Counted from the first letter of the stretch, positions 1-8,146 are shown. The stretch is 64,000 nt of DNA from Stenotrophomonas sp. NA06056 (GCF_013364355.1 NZ_CP054931.1:2914001-2978000), one strand, 5' to 3'. Made by a program: numbers and translations. Notes: a model not told the origin generated them from the letters alone.

Positions 1-977
1 GCGGCGATGTCCGCCCCGCGCCGCTGCTGCTCGGCGATGCCCTGCGCCAACCGCTGCGCACTGGCCAGGCCCAGGTTGAAACCATGTGCGGTGACCGGGT
101 GCATGCCCACCGCGGCATCACCGATCAGTGCCGAACGTTCGCCGACGAAGCGCTGCGCATACACTCCGACCAAGGGATAGGCCTGCGGCGTCGCCACCGG
201 CTGCATGCGTCCCAACCGGTGTTCGAAGAATCCGCCGATGGCGTCCCCGAACGCGATCTCGTCCATCGCCAGCAGTTCTTCGATCTGCCGCGGTGGCAGC
301 GTGATCACTGCCGATGCCTGGCCTTCGTTGAGCGGCAGCAGCGCCATGGTGCGGCCGTAGCCGAACCACTCCCACGCGGTGTGGTGATGATCGCGCTCGA
401 CCTGCATGCGGCAGACCAGCATCGACTTGCCGAAGTCACGCATCTGCGCACCGATGCCGAGCATGCGGCGGGTGCCGGAGAAGCGGCTGTCGGCGCAGAC
501 CAGCAGCCGCGCATGCAGCTCGCTGCCATCATCCAGGCGCACCACATGGCCCTGGCTGTCGGCGCGCACCGCCTGCACCTTGCGGCCATCGAACAACTCC
601 AACCCGTCCTGGCCCTGCACTGCCTGCCAGGCCGCGCGGCGGATCAGATGATTGGGCACCAGCCAGCCCAACGGCTGGCCATCGACCTGGCTGCTGGCGA
701 AGGTCAGCGCGAACGGCGAGCCGCCGTTCATCACCCGCGCATCGCGCAGCTCGGCAATCTCGGTGTCGGGCAGGCGTTGCCACAGGCCCAGTTGTTCCAG
801 GCTCTGCCGCGACGCATGGGTCAGGGCGATTTCACGGCCATCGAAGGCGGCCTCGGCCAAGGCCTGGCGCGGCTGCGCCTCGACCAGCCCCACCTGCAGG
901 CCAGTACCAGCCAGCGCGCGCGCGAAGCACAACCCAGCCGGTCCGGCGCCGACCACCACCACGTCCATCCTGCGCAT
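1..977 (-). CDS. FAD-dependent UbiH/VisC/Coq6-type hydroxylase (3' end cut by window)
   Basis: Flavoprotein monooxygenase of the family that hydroxylates the ubiquinone ring precursor (UbiH/UbiF/UbiI/Coq6). About 325 residues are visible; the C-terminus lies outside the window. The N-terminus carries the Rossmann dinucleotide motif VVGAGPAGL, and near the window edge there is the second FAD motif LIGDAAVGMHPVTAHGFN, both diagnostic of the family. I chose the ATG at 977 because AGGAGG lies about five bases upstream; an in-frame ATG at 968 is the alternative. It is probably a cytoplasmic enzyme loosely attached to the membrane Coq complex. Which hydroxylation position it serves cannot be told without the full sequence and its paralogues. 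It lies 80 bp downstream of the MAPEG gene on the same strand. Confidence 0.85.
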   Translation of the reverse strand, partial: MRRMDVVVVGAGPAGLCFARALAGTGLQVGLVEAQPRQALAEAAFDGREIALTHASRQSLEQLGLWQRLPDTEIAELRDARVMNGGSPFALTFASSQVDGQPLGWLVPNHLIRRAAWQAVQGQDGLELFDGRKVQAVRADSQGHVVRLDDGSELHARLLVCADSRFSGTRRMLGIGAQMRDFGKSMLVCRMQVERDHHHTAWEWFGYGRTMALLPLNEGQASAVITLPPRQIEELLAMDEIAFGDAIGGFFEHRLGRMQPVATPQAYPLVGVYAQRFVGERSALIGDAAVGMHPVTAHGFNLGLASAQRLAQGIAEQQRRGADIA

Positions 978-1057
978 GCGCGCCTCCTGCCGTTGATCCA
1001 GTCGCGGCCAGCATAGCGCTGCGTGCCTGACCGGCCTTGATCTGGATCAGCTGCGCG

Positions 1058-1447
1058 TCACAGCAGCGCGAACACCAGCGCCAGGATCGCCAGGATCGAC
1101 ACCAGCCAGACCAGGCTGCGCACATAGGGAATGCCTGCCGCGTACAGCGGCAGGTACACCACACGGGCCCAGAAGTAGACCTGCGCGGCCAAGGCGGTGG
1201 TATCGCTGCCACGCCCGGCCACCACCACCGCGATCGCAGCGGCAGCGAAGAACGGGAAGGTCTCGAAGAAGTTGGATTGCGCCCGCTGCAGGCGCCCTGC
1301 CAGCGGGCTCAGCGGCTTGGACGAGTCGTCGCGTGCCGAGGCGTTCCATTTCATCCCGCGCTCGCGGGTGACCACGGTGGAGGCAGCGAAGATGTAGACG
1401 AAACCCAGCAGCATCGCCCACGCCAGCATCGTCAGTTCGGTGGCCAT
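1058..1447 (-). CDS. MAPEG family inner-membrane protein
   Basis: Small integral membrane protein of 129 residues with four hydrophobic segments and the MAPEG core pattern (the RAQSNFFETFPFF segment after residue 50, then the ARVVYLPLYAAGIPYVRS segment). MAPEG proteins in eukaryotes are glutathione- and eicosanoid-related enzymes; the role of the short bacterial members is mostly unknown, so no reaction is claimed. It starts at ATG 1447 and is 12 bp downstream of the DUF4019 gene, so the two are probably cotranscribed. Confidence 0.85.
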   Translation of the reverse strand: MATELTMLAWAMLLGFVYIFAASTVVTRERGMKWNASARDDSSKPLSPLAGRLQRAQSNFFETFPFFAAAAIAVVVAGRGSDTTALAAQVYFWARVVYLPLYAAGIPYVRSLVWLVSILAILALVFALL

Positions 1448-1459
1448 CGTCGATCTCCG

Positions 1460-2005
1460 TCAGGGGCTGGATGCACGCAGGCTGTAGCCGGCCAGGCGCC
1501 AGGTCTGGTCTTCGTCGAAGCGGAACGACACCAGCTCGCGGACCGGCTGCGCGCTGTTGGCGAAACGGGTCGGGAAACTGACGTTGATGTACAGGCCTTC
1601 AGGCACGGCGGCGCCTGCTGCGTATTTGACCCGGGTGATGGTCGGCTGGCCGCGGCCGGCCATCGCGCCCAGGCGCGTACGGTCCGCCGCAAGCTGGCTG
1701 ACGAAGGCCGCCTTGGGCACCGCGCGGCGAGCCACGGCCGAGGCGCCGTCCCACAACTCACCCGCCCGATTGGCGTCGACCAGTTGCGCGGCCTTCAATG
1801 CGGCGCTGCCCATTTCCGCGTCCTGTTTCTGCACCTGCGCCTGCTGGGCAGCACTCAGCACCGGCGTGGCGGCTGTCGCCGGTTTCGCGGCGGCCGGGGC
1901 GCTCGGCGCGGGGCGCGCCGGCGCCGGAGCGGGCGTGGCCGGTGCAGGCGCTTGCGCCAGTGCAGCCAGGGGCAACAGGGACAGCAGCAGGAGCACGCGC
2001 TTCAT
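1460..2005 (-). CDS. DUF4019 domain protein, exported
   Basis: Protein of 181 residues. A signal peptide (MKRVLLLLSLLPLAALAQA) is followed by a low-complexity Pro/Ala linker of about 35 residues and then a DUF4019-like domain ending in the segment FRFDEDQTWRLAGYSLR. It is predicted periplasmic; the function of the domain is unknown. I placed the start at ATG 2005, where the signal peptide begins; a GTG at 2011 is also in frame. It sits between the ClpP-fold lipoprotein gene and the MAPEG gene on the same strand, compatible with one transcript. Confidence 0.75.
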   Translation of the reverse strand: MKRVLLLLSLLPLAALAQAPAPATPAPAPARPAPSAPAAAKPATAATPVLSAAQQAQVQKQDAEMGSAALKAAQLVDANRAGELWDGASAVARRAVPKAAFVSQLAADRTRLGAMAGRGQPTITRVKYAAGAAVPEGLYINVSFPTRFANSAQPVRELVSFRFDEDQTWRLAGYSLRASSP

Positions 2006-2063
2006 GGACACCGCCGGTTCGATGGAAAGAACCGCAGTCTACGCCAGCGCAGTGAGTGGGCCG

Positions 2064-3218
2064 TCAGCGCGCCTGGACGCTGCCTTCGACGGCGCCAGCG
2101 CCGGCCTGCGCGGCCGGTGCCGCTGGCAGCTGCTCAGCCACTGGCGGCTGCTCCGGCGGTGCCGGCGGCAGCGTGGCCACGTCGATCTCCGACAGCGGAC
2201 TTTCCTCCGGGCACACCGGATCGGGGAAGCCGAAGCGCTGCTTCAGCGACTGGCCACAGCTGTTGATCGATTCCATGTCGGCGCCATCGCGCTTGCATTG
2301 CTGGTCGAAGGCCACCAGGAACGCGTCCTTGCGCTGCACGAAGTCGTCGCCGCAGGCACGCATCTGCTTGATCCGCTCAAGGTCATCCTGCACGGCATTG
2401 GTTCCGTCCAGGCCATACTGGCGAAGCTCTTCGGCCGTCAGCAGGCGCAGGCTGCGGTTGGGCACGGTCATCATCAGGTCGGCCACGCCCACTGCCACGC
2501 CATTGCGTTGCAGGTAGTCCTTCACGTTGTCATAGACCTCGTGCAGCTCGCGGTTGAGCTCCGCGCGCGACGTGGCCTTGGAACTGATGCGCATCATGCG
2601 GTGGATGCCGACCTTGCCGGTCAGCAGGCGGTTGTCACCGGCAGCCAGTACGAACACGCAGGCACTGTGGCAGATCGAGCCCTCGCGCACCCAGATCGTC
2701 CAGCCCGATTCACCGATGCTGTCGCCGGCAACGATGGCCGATTCCACCTGGCCACCGCTGGAATCCAGGTCGAGGATGCGCTTGTGGATCTGCAGTTCGT
2801 CGGCAACCACGGCCAGCCGCCACATCATCTCGGCAAACCCAGGGTTGATCTTGCCGTTGTAGCGCACGCGCAGCAGGCCACGCTCGGCACATGGCGCCAG
2901 CGCCTGCTTCAGCTGTTCGCGCTGCAGCCCTTCCAGTTCGAGGCCATCGCCGCCTTCGCCGGCATAGTCGGTACTGCAGCTGATCCAGGCCTTGCCATTG
3001 TCCAGCTGGCTCTGCGGCCAGGGTCGATCGGCCCTGCTGCGCGCCTGCGGCGGCGGTGGCGGCGCATCAGCAGCATTGATCGACACCATGTTTTCGCCAT
3101 CGCTGGCCGGCGCTCGCGTGGCCTTGTCGGCGGCAGTGACGTTGCCGGGATTCTCCAATTGACTGCAGCCCGCCAGGGCCAGGCACAACAGGGGCAACCA
3201 GCGGAGTTTGGCGGACAT
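2064..3218 (-). CDS. ClpP/crotonase-fold lipoprotein, probable envelope serine peptidase-like protein
   Basis: Protein of 384 residues. It begins with a lipoprotein signal (LPLLCLALAGC, lipobox LAGC), so it should be anchored in the envelope. The central part resembles ClpP/SppA-fold proteins: an LDSSGGQVESA segment, then SICHSACVFVLAAG with a candidate catalytic Ser, then VGIHRM with a candidate His. Cys-rich and Pro/Ala-rich segments follow toward the C-terminus. The start at ATG 3218 is preferred over one 11 codons upstream because only it begins with the signal peptide. Peptidase activity is inferred from these motifs only; a degenerate binding protein is possible. It is first in a minus-strand run with the DUF4019 and MAPEG genes. 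Confidence 0.7.
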   Translation of the reverse strand: MSAKLRWLPLLCLALAGCSQLENPGNVTAADKATRAPASDGENMVSINAADAPPPPPQARSRADRPWPQSQLDNGKAWISCSTDYAGEGGDGLELEGLQREQLKQALAPCAERGLLRVRYNGKINPGFAEMMWRLAVVADELQIHKRILDLDSSGGQVESAIVAGDSIGESGWTIWVREGSICHSACVFVLAAGDNRLLTGKVGIHRMMRISSKATSRAELNRELHEVYDNVKDYLQRNGVAVGVADLMMTVPNRSLRLLTAEELRQYGLDGTNAVQDDLERIKQMRACGDDFVQRKDAFLVAFDQQCKRDGADMESINSCGQSLKQRFGFPDPVCPEESPLSEIDVATLPPAPPEQPPVAEQLPAAPAAQAGAGAVEGSVQAR

Positions 3219-3347
3219 CGGGCAACCAGCATTCGGACAGGTAAGAACCACAGTCTACCTGCCCATGCCACGCATTCAGCGCGTGCCACTGAACCTGTTC
3301 TGACCCTCTGGTTCCATCCGTTTCATTGCAGCTTTACCCACCACTCC

Positions 3348-3610
3348 ATCCACGCATGGCGTGGATCTACCGTGTCGACCAAGGTCGACACCTACCATCA
3401 GCAGCCCCGACAGTTCGCAGGAACCTGTCGAAGGCGGGGTGGGTCCGGTTGCAGGGGCGTGAGCGCCATGGATGGCGCGACCGAGCTTACATGGACGTAC
3501 TTGCAGCGTCCCCTGCAACCGGACCCACCCCGCCTCCCCACAGGAAACCAGCTTCTGCTGTTGCTATTGCTGTTGCTCTGGCCTACGCGGGTGCCGGGCG
3601 CAGCCCGGCC
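3348..3610 (-). repeat. Composite palindromic intergenic element, copy 1
   Basis: This fills most of the gap between 3219 and 3678. On the plus strand it contains, in order: an ATCCACG-type SMAG hairpin (3348-3370, GTAG on the minus strand), a second GTAG hairpin built on GTGTCGACC (3372-3395), a 25-bp perfect inverted repeat (3433-3457 with 3510-3534) around a loop holding the small hairpin GCGCCATGGATGGCGC, a CTG/TTG-rich stretch (about 3550-3580), and the hairpin GTGCCGGGCGCAGCCCGGCC (3591-3610). A second copy lies inverted at 5654-5885. No convincing gene is seen here; short open frames follow from the repeat sequence. Confidence 0.8.
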
Positions 3611-3678
3611 TGACCCCCTTCAGCATCCATGTCCGAATATGGCGAGTACTGTCCCCCGGACGCGCCTAGACTGGCGCC

Positions 3679-5157
3679 ATGGATACCGCCCTCGCCCTCG
3701 ACACAGCCGCCTGCGATCGCGCCCGCCTGGCCCGTGATGCCCGCTTCGACGGCGTGTTCTTCACCGCCGTGCGCAGCACCGGCATCTACTGCCGGCCGGT
3801 GTGCCCAGCACCGCCCCCGAAGCCGCGCAACATCACCTATTACCCCACCGCAGCTGCCGCTGCTTCGGCCGGCTATCGCCCCTGCCTGCGCTGCCGCCCC
3901 GAACTGGCCCCGTTGGCACAACAGGCGCTGGCAGGACAAGCCGTGCAGCGTGCACTGGCGCTGATCCATGCCGGCTTCCTGCAGGACCAGCCGGTGGCCG
4001 ACCTGGCAGGGAAGATCGGACTCAGCGCGCGCCAGTTGCAACGCCTGTTCGTCGAACGGCTGGGCGCAACGCCCGGGCAGATCCACGCCACCCATCGCCT
4101 GCTGCTGGCCAAGCAACTGCTGACCGAAACCACGCTGCCGGTGACCGATGTAGCACTGGCCGCCGGTTACAACAGCCTGCGCCGCTTCAATACAGCCTTC
4201 CTGCAGGGCTGCGGCATGGCGCCTACCGTGCTGCGCCGCCAACACCATCCCCTGGCTGCCGACGATGGCGGGCTGGTATTGCGCCTGGGCTATCGGCCGC
4301 CGCTGGATTTCCCGCGGATGTTGGCATTCCTGCGCAAGCGCAGCCTGCCGGGCATCGAGCTGATCGGCGAAGACAGCTACCAGCGTGTGCTGGGCACGCC
4401 CGAGCGCCCCACCCTGCTGCGCGTCACCGCCGATCCGAAGCGGCCCGAGCTGCGCCTGCAGCTGGGCGCGGTCGACCCACGCCTGATTCCGGATATCGTG
4501 CGCCGCGTACGCCGCGTGTTCGACCTGGACGCCGACCTGCAGCAGGTGCACGCAGCACTGGGCAATGAACCCCTGCTGGCACGGGGCATCGACGAGCGTC
4601 CCGGCCTGCGCGTACCCGGCGGCTGGGACGGCTTCGAGGTCGGCGTGCGCGCGGTGCTGGGCCAGCAGGTCAGCGTGGCGGCGGCAACCACGTTCGCGCG
4701 CCGGCTGGTCGATGCCTACGGCGCGCATCTGCCCGGCATGCCGTCCGAATTCGACCGGCAATTTCCAGCGCCGGACGTACTGGCCGAAGCGCCACTGGAA
4801 TCAATCGGCCTGCCACGCAGTCGCGCCGCCACCGTGCGCGCCCTCGCCGCGGCCTGCGCCGGCGGCCAGCTCGACTTCGGGCCAGGCCAGGCACTGGAGG
4901 ATTTCGTCGCCCGTTGCGTGGCGCTGCCCGGCATCGGCCCGTGGACGGCGCAGTACATCGCGCTGCGTGGGCTTGGCCAACCTGATGCCTTCCCTGCCGG
5001 TGATCTGGTGTTGCAGCAGGTGCTGGGCCACGCCCAGGGCCAGCGCCTCAGTGAGCGTGCCACCGAAGCGCGTTCGCAATCCTGGCGTCCATGGCGCGCC
5101 TATGCCGTGCTGCATCTATGGCACCTGTCCGGCACTTTCGTTGGAGAACCCTCATGA
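3679..5157 (+). CDS. Ada-AlkA fusion: methylation-sensing regulator with 3-methyladenine DNA glycosylase
   Basis: Protein of 492 residues joining two activities. Residues 1-80 form an Ada zinc/methyl-acceptor domain with Cys38, Cys42, Cys69 and Cys72, at the same numbers as in E. coli Ada, where Cys38 takes a methyl group from phosphotriesters. Residues 85-175 form an AraC-type helix-turn-helix. The remainder is an AlkA-like glycosylase: an N-terminal domain, then a helix-hairpin-helix (LPGIGPWTAQYIALRGL) with the expected catalytic Asp at residue 442 in FPAGDL. The family excises 3-methyladenine and other alkylated bases. It overlaps ogt by four bases (ATGA), so direct and excision repair are translated together. 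It may activate its own operon after methylation, as Ada does. Confidence 0.92.
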   Translation: MDTALALDTAACDRARLARDARFDGVFFTAVRSTGIYCRPVCPAPPPKPRNITYYPTAAAAASAGYRPCLRCRPELAPLAQQALAGQAVQRALALIHAGFLQDQPVADLAGKIGLSARQLQRLFVERLGATPGQIHATHRLLLAKQLLTETTLPVTDVALAAGYNSLRRFNTAFLQGCGMAPTVLRRQHHPLAADDGGLVLRLGYRPPLDFPRMLAFLRKRSLPGIELIGEDSYQRVLGTPERPTLLRVTADPKRPELRLQLGAVDPRLIPDIVRRVRRVFDLDADLQQVHAALGNEPLLARGIDERPGLRVPGGWDGFEVGVRAVLGQQVSVAAATTFARRLVDAYGAHLPGMPSEFDRQFPAPDVLAEAPLESIGLPRSRAATVRALAAACAGGQLDFGPGQALEDFVARCVALPGIGPWTAQYIALRGLGQPDAFPAGDLVLQQVLGHAQGQRLSERATEARSQSWRPWRAYAVLHLWHLSGTFVGEPS

Positions 5158-5645
5158 ACCTGTTATTCGATCGCTTCGACACACCGATTGGTGAACTGAC
5201 CATCGCCGGGGGTGAGAATGGCCTGGCCCATGTCCTGTTCCCGGAAAACCGCCATCCTGCGCGCGGCCGCGAGCACTGGCACTACGCGCCCGGCGCACTG
5301 CCCGAAGCGCGCGAGCAGTTGCTGCAGTACCTGCACGGTGAGCGCAGCGATTTCGACCTGGTGCTGGCACCGCAGGGCACGCCGTTCCAGCTGCGCGTCT
5401 GGCATGCACTGGCGTTGATTCCCTTCGGCCAGACCTGGAGCTACCTGCAGCTGGCGCAGCAGCTGGGCCAGCCCACCGCGACCCGCGCGGTCGGCGCAGC
5501 CAATGGGCGCAATCCGTTGCCGATCGTACTGCCCTGCCATCGCGTGATCGGCAGCAACGGCACGTTGACGGGCTTCGGTGGCGGGCTTGAAACCAAGGCG
5601 GCATTGCTGCGGCTGGAGCAGCGACAGGCGCCGTTGTTTGCATGA
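5154..5645 (+). CDS. ogt: Methylated-DNA--[protein]-cysteine S-methyltransferase (Ogt type)
   Basis: Suicide enzyme of 163 residues that moves the methyl group of O6-methylguanine or O4-methylthymine to its own cysteine. The acceptor motif PCHRV is present with Cys128, and the family pattern GAANGRNPLPIVLPCHRVIG is intact. The start ATG 5154 overlaps the stop codon of the upstream glycosylase gene (ATGA), indicating coupling; longer in-frame starts inside the upstream gene are not needed. There is no Ada-type N-terminal domain, because that domain is on the upstream protein. Length is normal for the family. Confidence 0.93.
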   Translation: MNLLFDRFDTPIGELTIAGGENGLAHVLFPENRHPARGREHWHYAPGALPEAREQLLQYLHGERSDFDLVLAPQGTPFQLRVWHALALIPFGQTWSYLQLAQQLGQPTATRAVGAANGRNPLPIVLPCHRVIGSNGTLTGFGGGLETKAALLRLEQRQAPLFA

Positions 5646-5653
5646 GGGTTGCT

Positions 5654-5885
5654 GGCCGGGCTGCGCCCGGCACCCGCTGCAAACCAGAGCAGCGACAACA
5701 GCCGAAGCAACAGCAGGCTCTGGATTGCCTGAGGGTTGGTGGGATGGATCGGGTATGCAGGACACGCCGTAAACCCGTCCATGGGGGCTCGATGGCGCCA
5801 TCCATGGCGCCAACGGTCCTGCATACCCGACCCATCCCACCTCTGACAGGTTCCCGGTGACTGTAGATCCACGCCATGCGTGGAT
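5654..5885 (+). repeat. Composite palindromic intergenic element, copy 2 (inverted)
   Basis: This is the reverse-complement arrangement of the element at 3348-3610 and lies just after ogt. It comprises a GC hairpin (5654-5673), a CAG/CAA-rich stretch (about 5687-5725), a 26-bp inverted repeat with one mismatch (5738-5763 with 5816-5841), and a GTAG-headed ATCCACG SMAG hairpin (5863-5885). The loop holds TGGCGCCATCCATGGCGCCA. Its stem differs at many positions from copy 1, yet both arms change together. Nothing gene-like is seen between 5646 and 6022. Confidence 0.8.
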
Positions 5886-6022
5886 GGAAGCATCCGTCAT
5901 CTGTCTGGAGAAGAGCCCCCTGTTGTTCAAGGGCGCGGGGATAAGGTGAAATGCGTGGACACGCGGCGCCCAAGGGCGCCGCGTGTCTTTGGTACGTCAT
6001 TGCTGGGGCTTATCATTGCCCG

Positions 6023-7282
6023 ATGACTTCCGTACGCCTGACCTGCACGCTGGCGCTGCTGCTGCCCTTGGCTGCCTGCACCACCACGCCTTCGCCTTCG
6101 ACAACCGCTGTGGCAAATGGCACGAACGCGGCCCCGCTCGCGCCGCCGAAGCTGCTGTTGATCTCCATCGACGGCCTGCGCGCCGATGCACTGGATCGCG
6201 GCATCACCCCGAATCTGCAGCGGATCATCGAAGGTGGCGTGCGTGCGCGCTGGATGACACCTTCCTATCCGTCGCTCACCTTCCCCAACCACTACACGCT
6301 GGTCACCGGCCTGCGTCCGGACCACCACGGCATCATCAACAACAGCATGGACGATGCCGCGCTCGGTCGCTTCGCGCTGCACGACCGCACTGCAGTGACC
6401 AACAGCGGATGGTGGGGTGGCGAACCGATCTGGGTGGGTGCCGAGAAGGTCGGCGTGCGCACCGCCACTACGTCATGGCCGGGCAGCGAAGCCGAGATCC
6501 AGGGCACGCGGCCCAGCCAGTGGCGCATGTACGACGCCAAGGAACCCTTGCAGCAGCGTGCGCAGACAGTACTCGACTGGCTGTCGCAGACCGATGCCGA
6601 TGCCCCGCGCCTGACCACCCTGTACATGGAGCATGTGGACAAGGCCGGCCACAACTTTGGCCCGGACTCCAGGCAGTACACCGAGGCCATCGTGGATGCC
6701 GACCGGATCATCGGCCAGGTGCTTGATGGCTTGCAGCAGCACGGCCTGACCGATAGCACCAACGTGATCGTGGTCTCCGACCATGGCATGGCGTCGGTGC
6801 CGGAAGGCCAGGTGATCGCCATTGAATCAATGGTTGATCCCAGCATCGCGCGCAACGTCAGCCCAGGTCAGTCGGTCGGCTTTACGCCGGTGGCGGGACG
6901 TGAGGCAGAAGCCGAGCGTGCCCTGCTCGGTCGCCACGCGCACTACGAATGCTGGAAGAAGGAAAACCTGCCAGCGCGCTGGCACTACGGCACCCATCCG
7001 CGCGTGCCAGCGATCGTCTGCCAGATGGATGAGGGTTGGGACGCGCTGACACGCGAGAAGATTGCCAAGCGCGACCACGTCGAGCGCGGCTCGCATGGCT
7101 ACGACAACGCGTTGCCGTCGATGCGCGCGGTGTTCGTGGCCCGAGGCCCTTCATTCCGGCAAGGCCTGGTGATCGACGGTTTCGACAACGTCGACCTTTA
7201 TCCGCTGCTGGCGCACCTGCTGCAGGTGCCGGAAGCGGCGAACGATGGCAATCCGGAAACGCTGAAGCAGACCCTGCGTTGA
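6023..7282 (+). CDS. Nucleotide pyrophosphatase/phosphodiesterase (NPP, alkaline phosphatase superfamily) lipoprotein
   Basis: Exported enzyme of 419 residues. Its lipoprotein signal ends in LPLAAC. The catalytic core has ISIDGLR (first metal-binding Asp), YPSLTFPNHYTLVTG with Thr86 as probable nucleophile, YMEHVDKAGHNFGP and VSDHGM (further metal ligands), and the late ligand in GSHGYDN. These match bacterial NPP enzymes, which use two zinc ions to cleave nucleotide diesters and related phosphodiesters; a Xanthomonas homologue is the structural model. The true substrate cannot be told. ATG 6023 starts the signal peptide; an upstream in-frame extension to 5951 would spoil it. The gene stands alone and ends before a SMAG pair and a terminator. 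Confidence 0.88.
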   Translation: MTSVRLTCTLALLLPLAACTTTPSPSTTAVANGTNAAPLAPPKLLLISIDGLRADALDRGITPNLQRIIEGGVRARWMTPSYPSLTFPNHYTLVTGLRPDHHGIINNSMDDAALGRFALHDRTAVTNSGWWGGEPIWVGAEKVGVRTATTSWPGSEAEIQGTRPSQWRMYDAKEPLQQRAQTVLDWLSQTDADAPRLTTLYMEHVDKAGHNFGPDSRQYTEAIVDADRIIGQVLDGLQQHGLTDSTNVIVVSDHGMASVPEGQVIAIESMVDPSIARNVSPGQSVGFTPVAGREAEAERALLGRHAHYECWKKENLPARWHYGTHPRVPAIVCQMDEGWDALTREKIAKRDHVERGSHGYDNALPSMRAVFVARGPSFRQGLVIDGFDNVDLYPLLAHLLQVPEAANDGNPETLKQTLR

Positions 7283-7289
7283 ATACGTT

Positions 7290-7347
7290 GTAGAGCCGAG
7301 CCCACGCTCGGCTGCATTGCGCCAGCCGAGCATGGGCTCGGCTCTAC
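7290..7347. repeat. Pair of head-to-head SMAG hairpins
   Basis: Two GCCGAGC-type elements face each other: GTAG plus hairpin on the plus strand at 7290-7313, and the same on the minus strand at 7324-7347. They lie between the NPP gene and the terminator shared with the thx gene. Together they can also fold as one long cruciform. Confidence 0.9.
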
Positions 7348-7362
7348 AAAAACGTGCATAAA

Positions 7363-7389
7363 AAAACGCGGCGCCGAGCGCCGCGTTTT
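7363..7389. terminator. Bidirectional intrinsic terminator between NPP gene and thx
   Basis: Eleven-base perfect stem (AAAACGCGGCG, 7363-7373, with 7379-7389) and a five-base loop. A runs on the left and T runs on the right allow use by both convergent genes. Confidence 0.9.
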
Positions 7390-7412
7390 CTTTGGACCGG
7401 TCGGTCGGCGGA

Positions 7413-7595
7413 TCAGCCGGCCTTGGCCACTGCCTTCTTGGCCACAGCCTTCTTCGCCGGAGCCTTGGCCACGGTCTTCTTGGCAACCGGGGCGGCGGCG
7501 CCTACAGCGACCTTGCTCGCGGTGTGCGAACGGGCGTTGCCGTAGCTGGCGTTGTAGCGCTTGCCCTTGGCGGTCTTGCGGTCACCCTTACCCAT
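7413..7595 (-). CDS. 30S ribosomal protein THX family, with Lys/Ala-rich tail
   Basis: Basic protein of 60 residues. The N-terminus MGKGDRKTAKGKRYNASYGN matches the small THX family, which lies in the head of the 30S subunit. The remaining half is a histone-H1-like series of AKK and PAKKA motifs, absent from the short Thermus protein. Start ATG 7595. It is convergent with the NPP gene and shares its terminator. The tail probably contacts rRNA; this is inference. Confidence 0.85.
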   Translation of the reverse strand: MGKGDRKTAKGKRYNASYGNARSHTASKVAVGAAAPVAKKTVAKAPAKKAVAKKAVAKAG

Positions 7596-7705
7596 GTCAT
7601 CAACTCCTCAAGTGTGAAATCTGGTTACCCCGTTCTGACACGGGTTTGGCGGGACCGTCTTGCTGGACGCCCCCGCGCACGATCGGAAATCCTAGCACGC
7701 CGTGC

Positions 7706-8119
7706 CTAGTGCGCGCAGCTTGCGTCGTGCACGTGCCCGTGGTTCAGGCGCAGATTGACCAGATGCGCGATACCGACCAGCAGCCCGCCCAGGGTCATCA
7801 CCACGGCGTGCGGCACCGCGTTGTGGTGCAGCGGGTCGTACAGCACGCCGGCCCACAACGCGACCAGGCCGGGAATCAGGAACGCGAGCGCACGCAGCGC
7901 GCCATGCCGCCGGTAGCCCCAGACCAGGCTGAACAGGCCCAGCAGGGTCACGAACACCACCAACGCTTTTTCCACACCATCACTGAGCCAGAAAGACAGG
8001 CCCAGCGAGGGTGCAGCGGCCAGCAGCAGCGGAATCACCGCGCAATGCACCGCGCACAACATCGAACCGGTGGCGCCGAAGCGATCGAGCAGGTGGCGCA
8101 GGCGTGAGGGCAAAGGCAT
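7706..8119 (-). CDS. MerC domain membrane protein, zinc-regulon candidate
   Basis: Protein of 137 residues with four predicted membrane segments, the MerC-type N-terminus DRFGATGSMLCAVHCAVIPLLL (with the Cys-x-x-x-Cys pair) and a His-rich end (NHGHVHDASCAH). MerC proteins transport mercury in mer operons, but chromosomal copies outside mer operons often sit beside zinc genes. Here no other mer gene is present, the gene diverges from a ZnuD-like receptor, and the space between them holds Zur-like boxes. Zinc handling is therefore more likely than mercury resistance, by inference. Confidence 0.8.
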   Translation of the reverse strand: MPLPSRLRHLLDRFGATGSMLCAVHCAVIPLLLAAAPSLGLSFWLSDGVEKALVVFVTLLGLFSLVWGYRRHGALRALAFLIPGLVALWAGVLYDPLHHNAVPHAVVMTLGGLLVGIAHLVNLRLNHGHVHDASCAH

Positions 8120-8146
8120 GACTTCCAGCAGGGCGGCGAATCGTTA

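Noticed and set aside
3276..3613. Short open frames within the composite element, such as one with a DGATELTWTYLQRPL-like peptide
   Set aside because: The peptide follows from the palindromic repeat; its mate at 5441-5893 encodes the same kind of peptide in the inverted copy.
7706..8119. Mercury-resistance role for the MerC-like gene
   Set aside because: No merR, merT, merP or merA is nearby, and Zur-like boxes with a zinc receptor are; zinc is the better reading.
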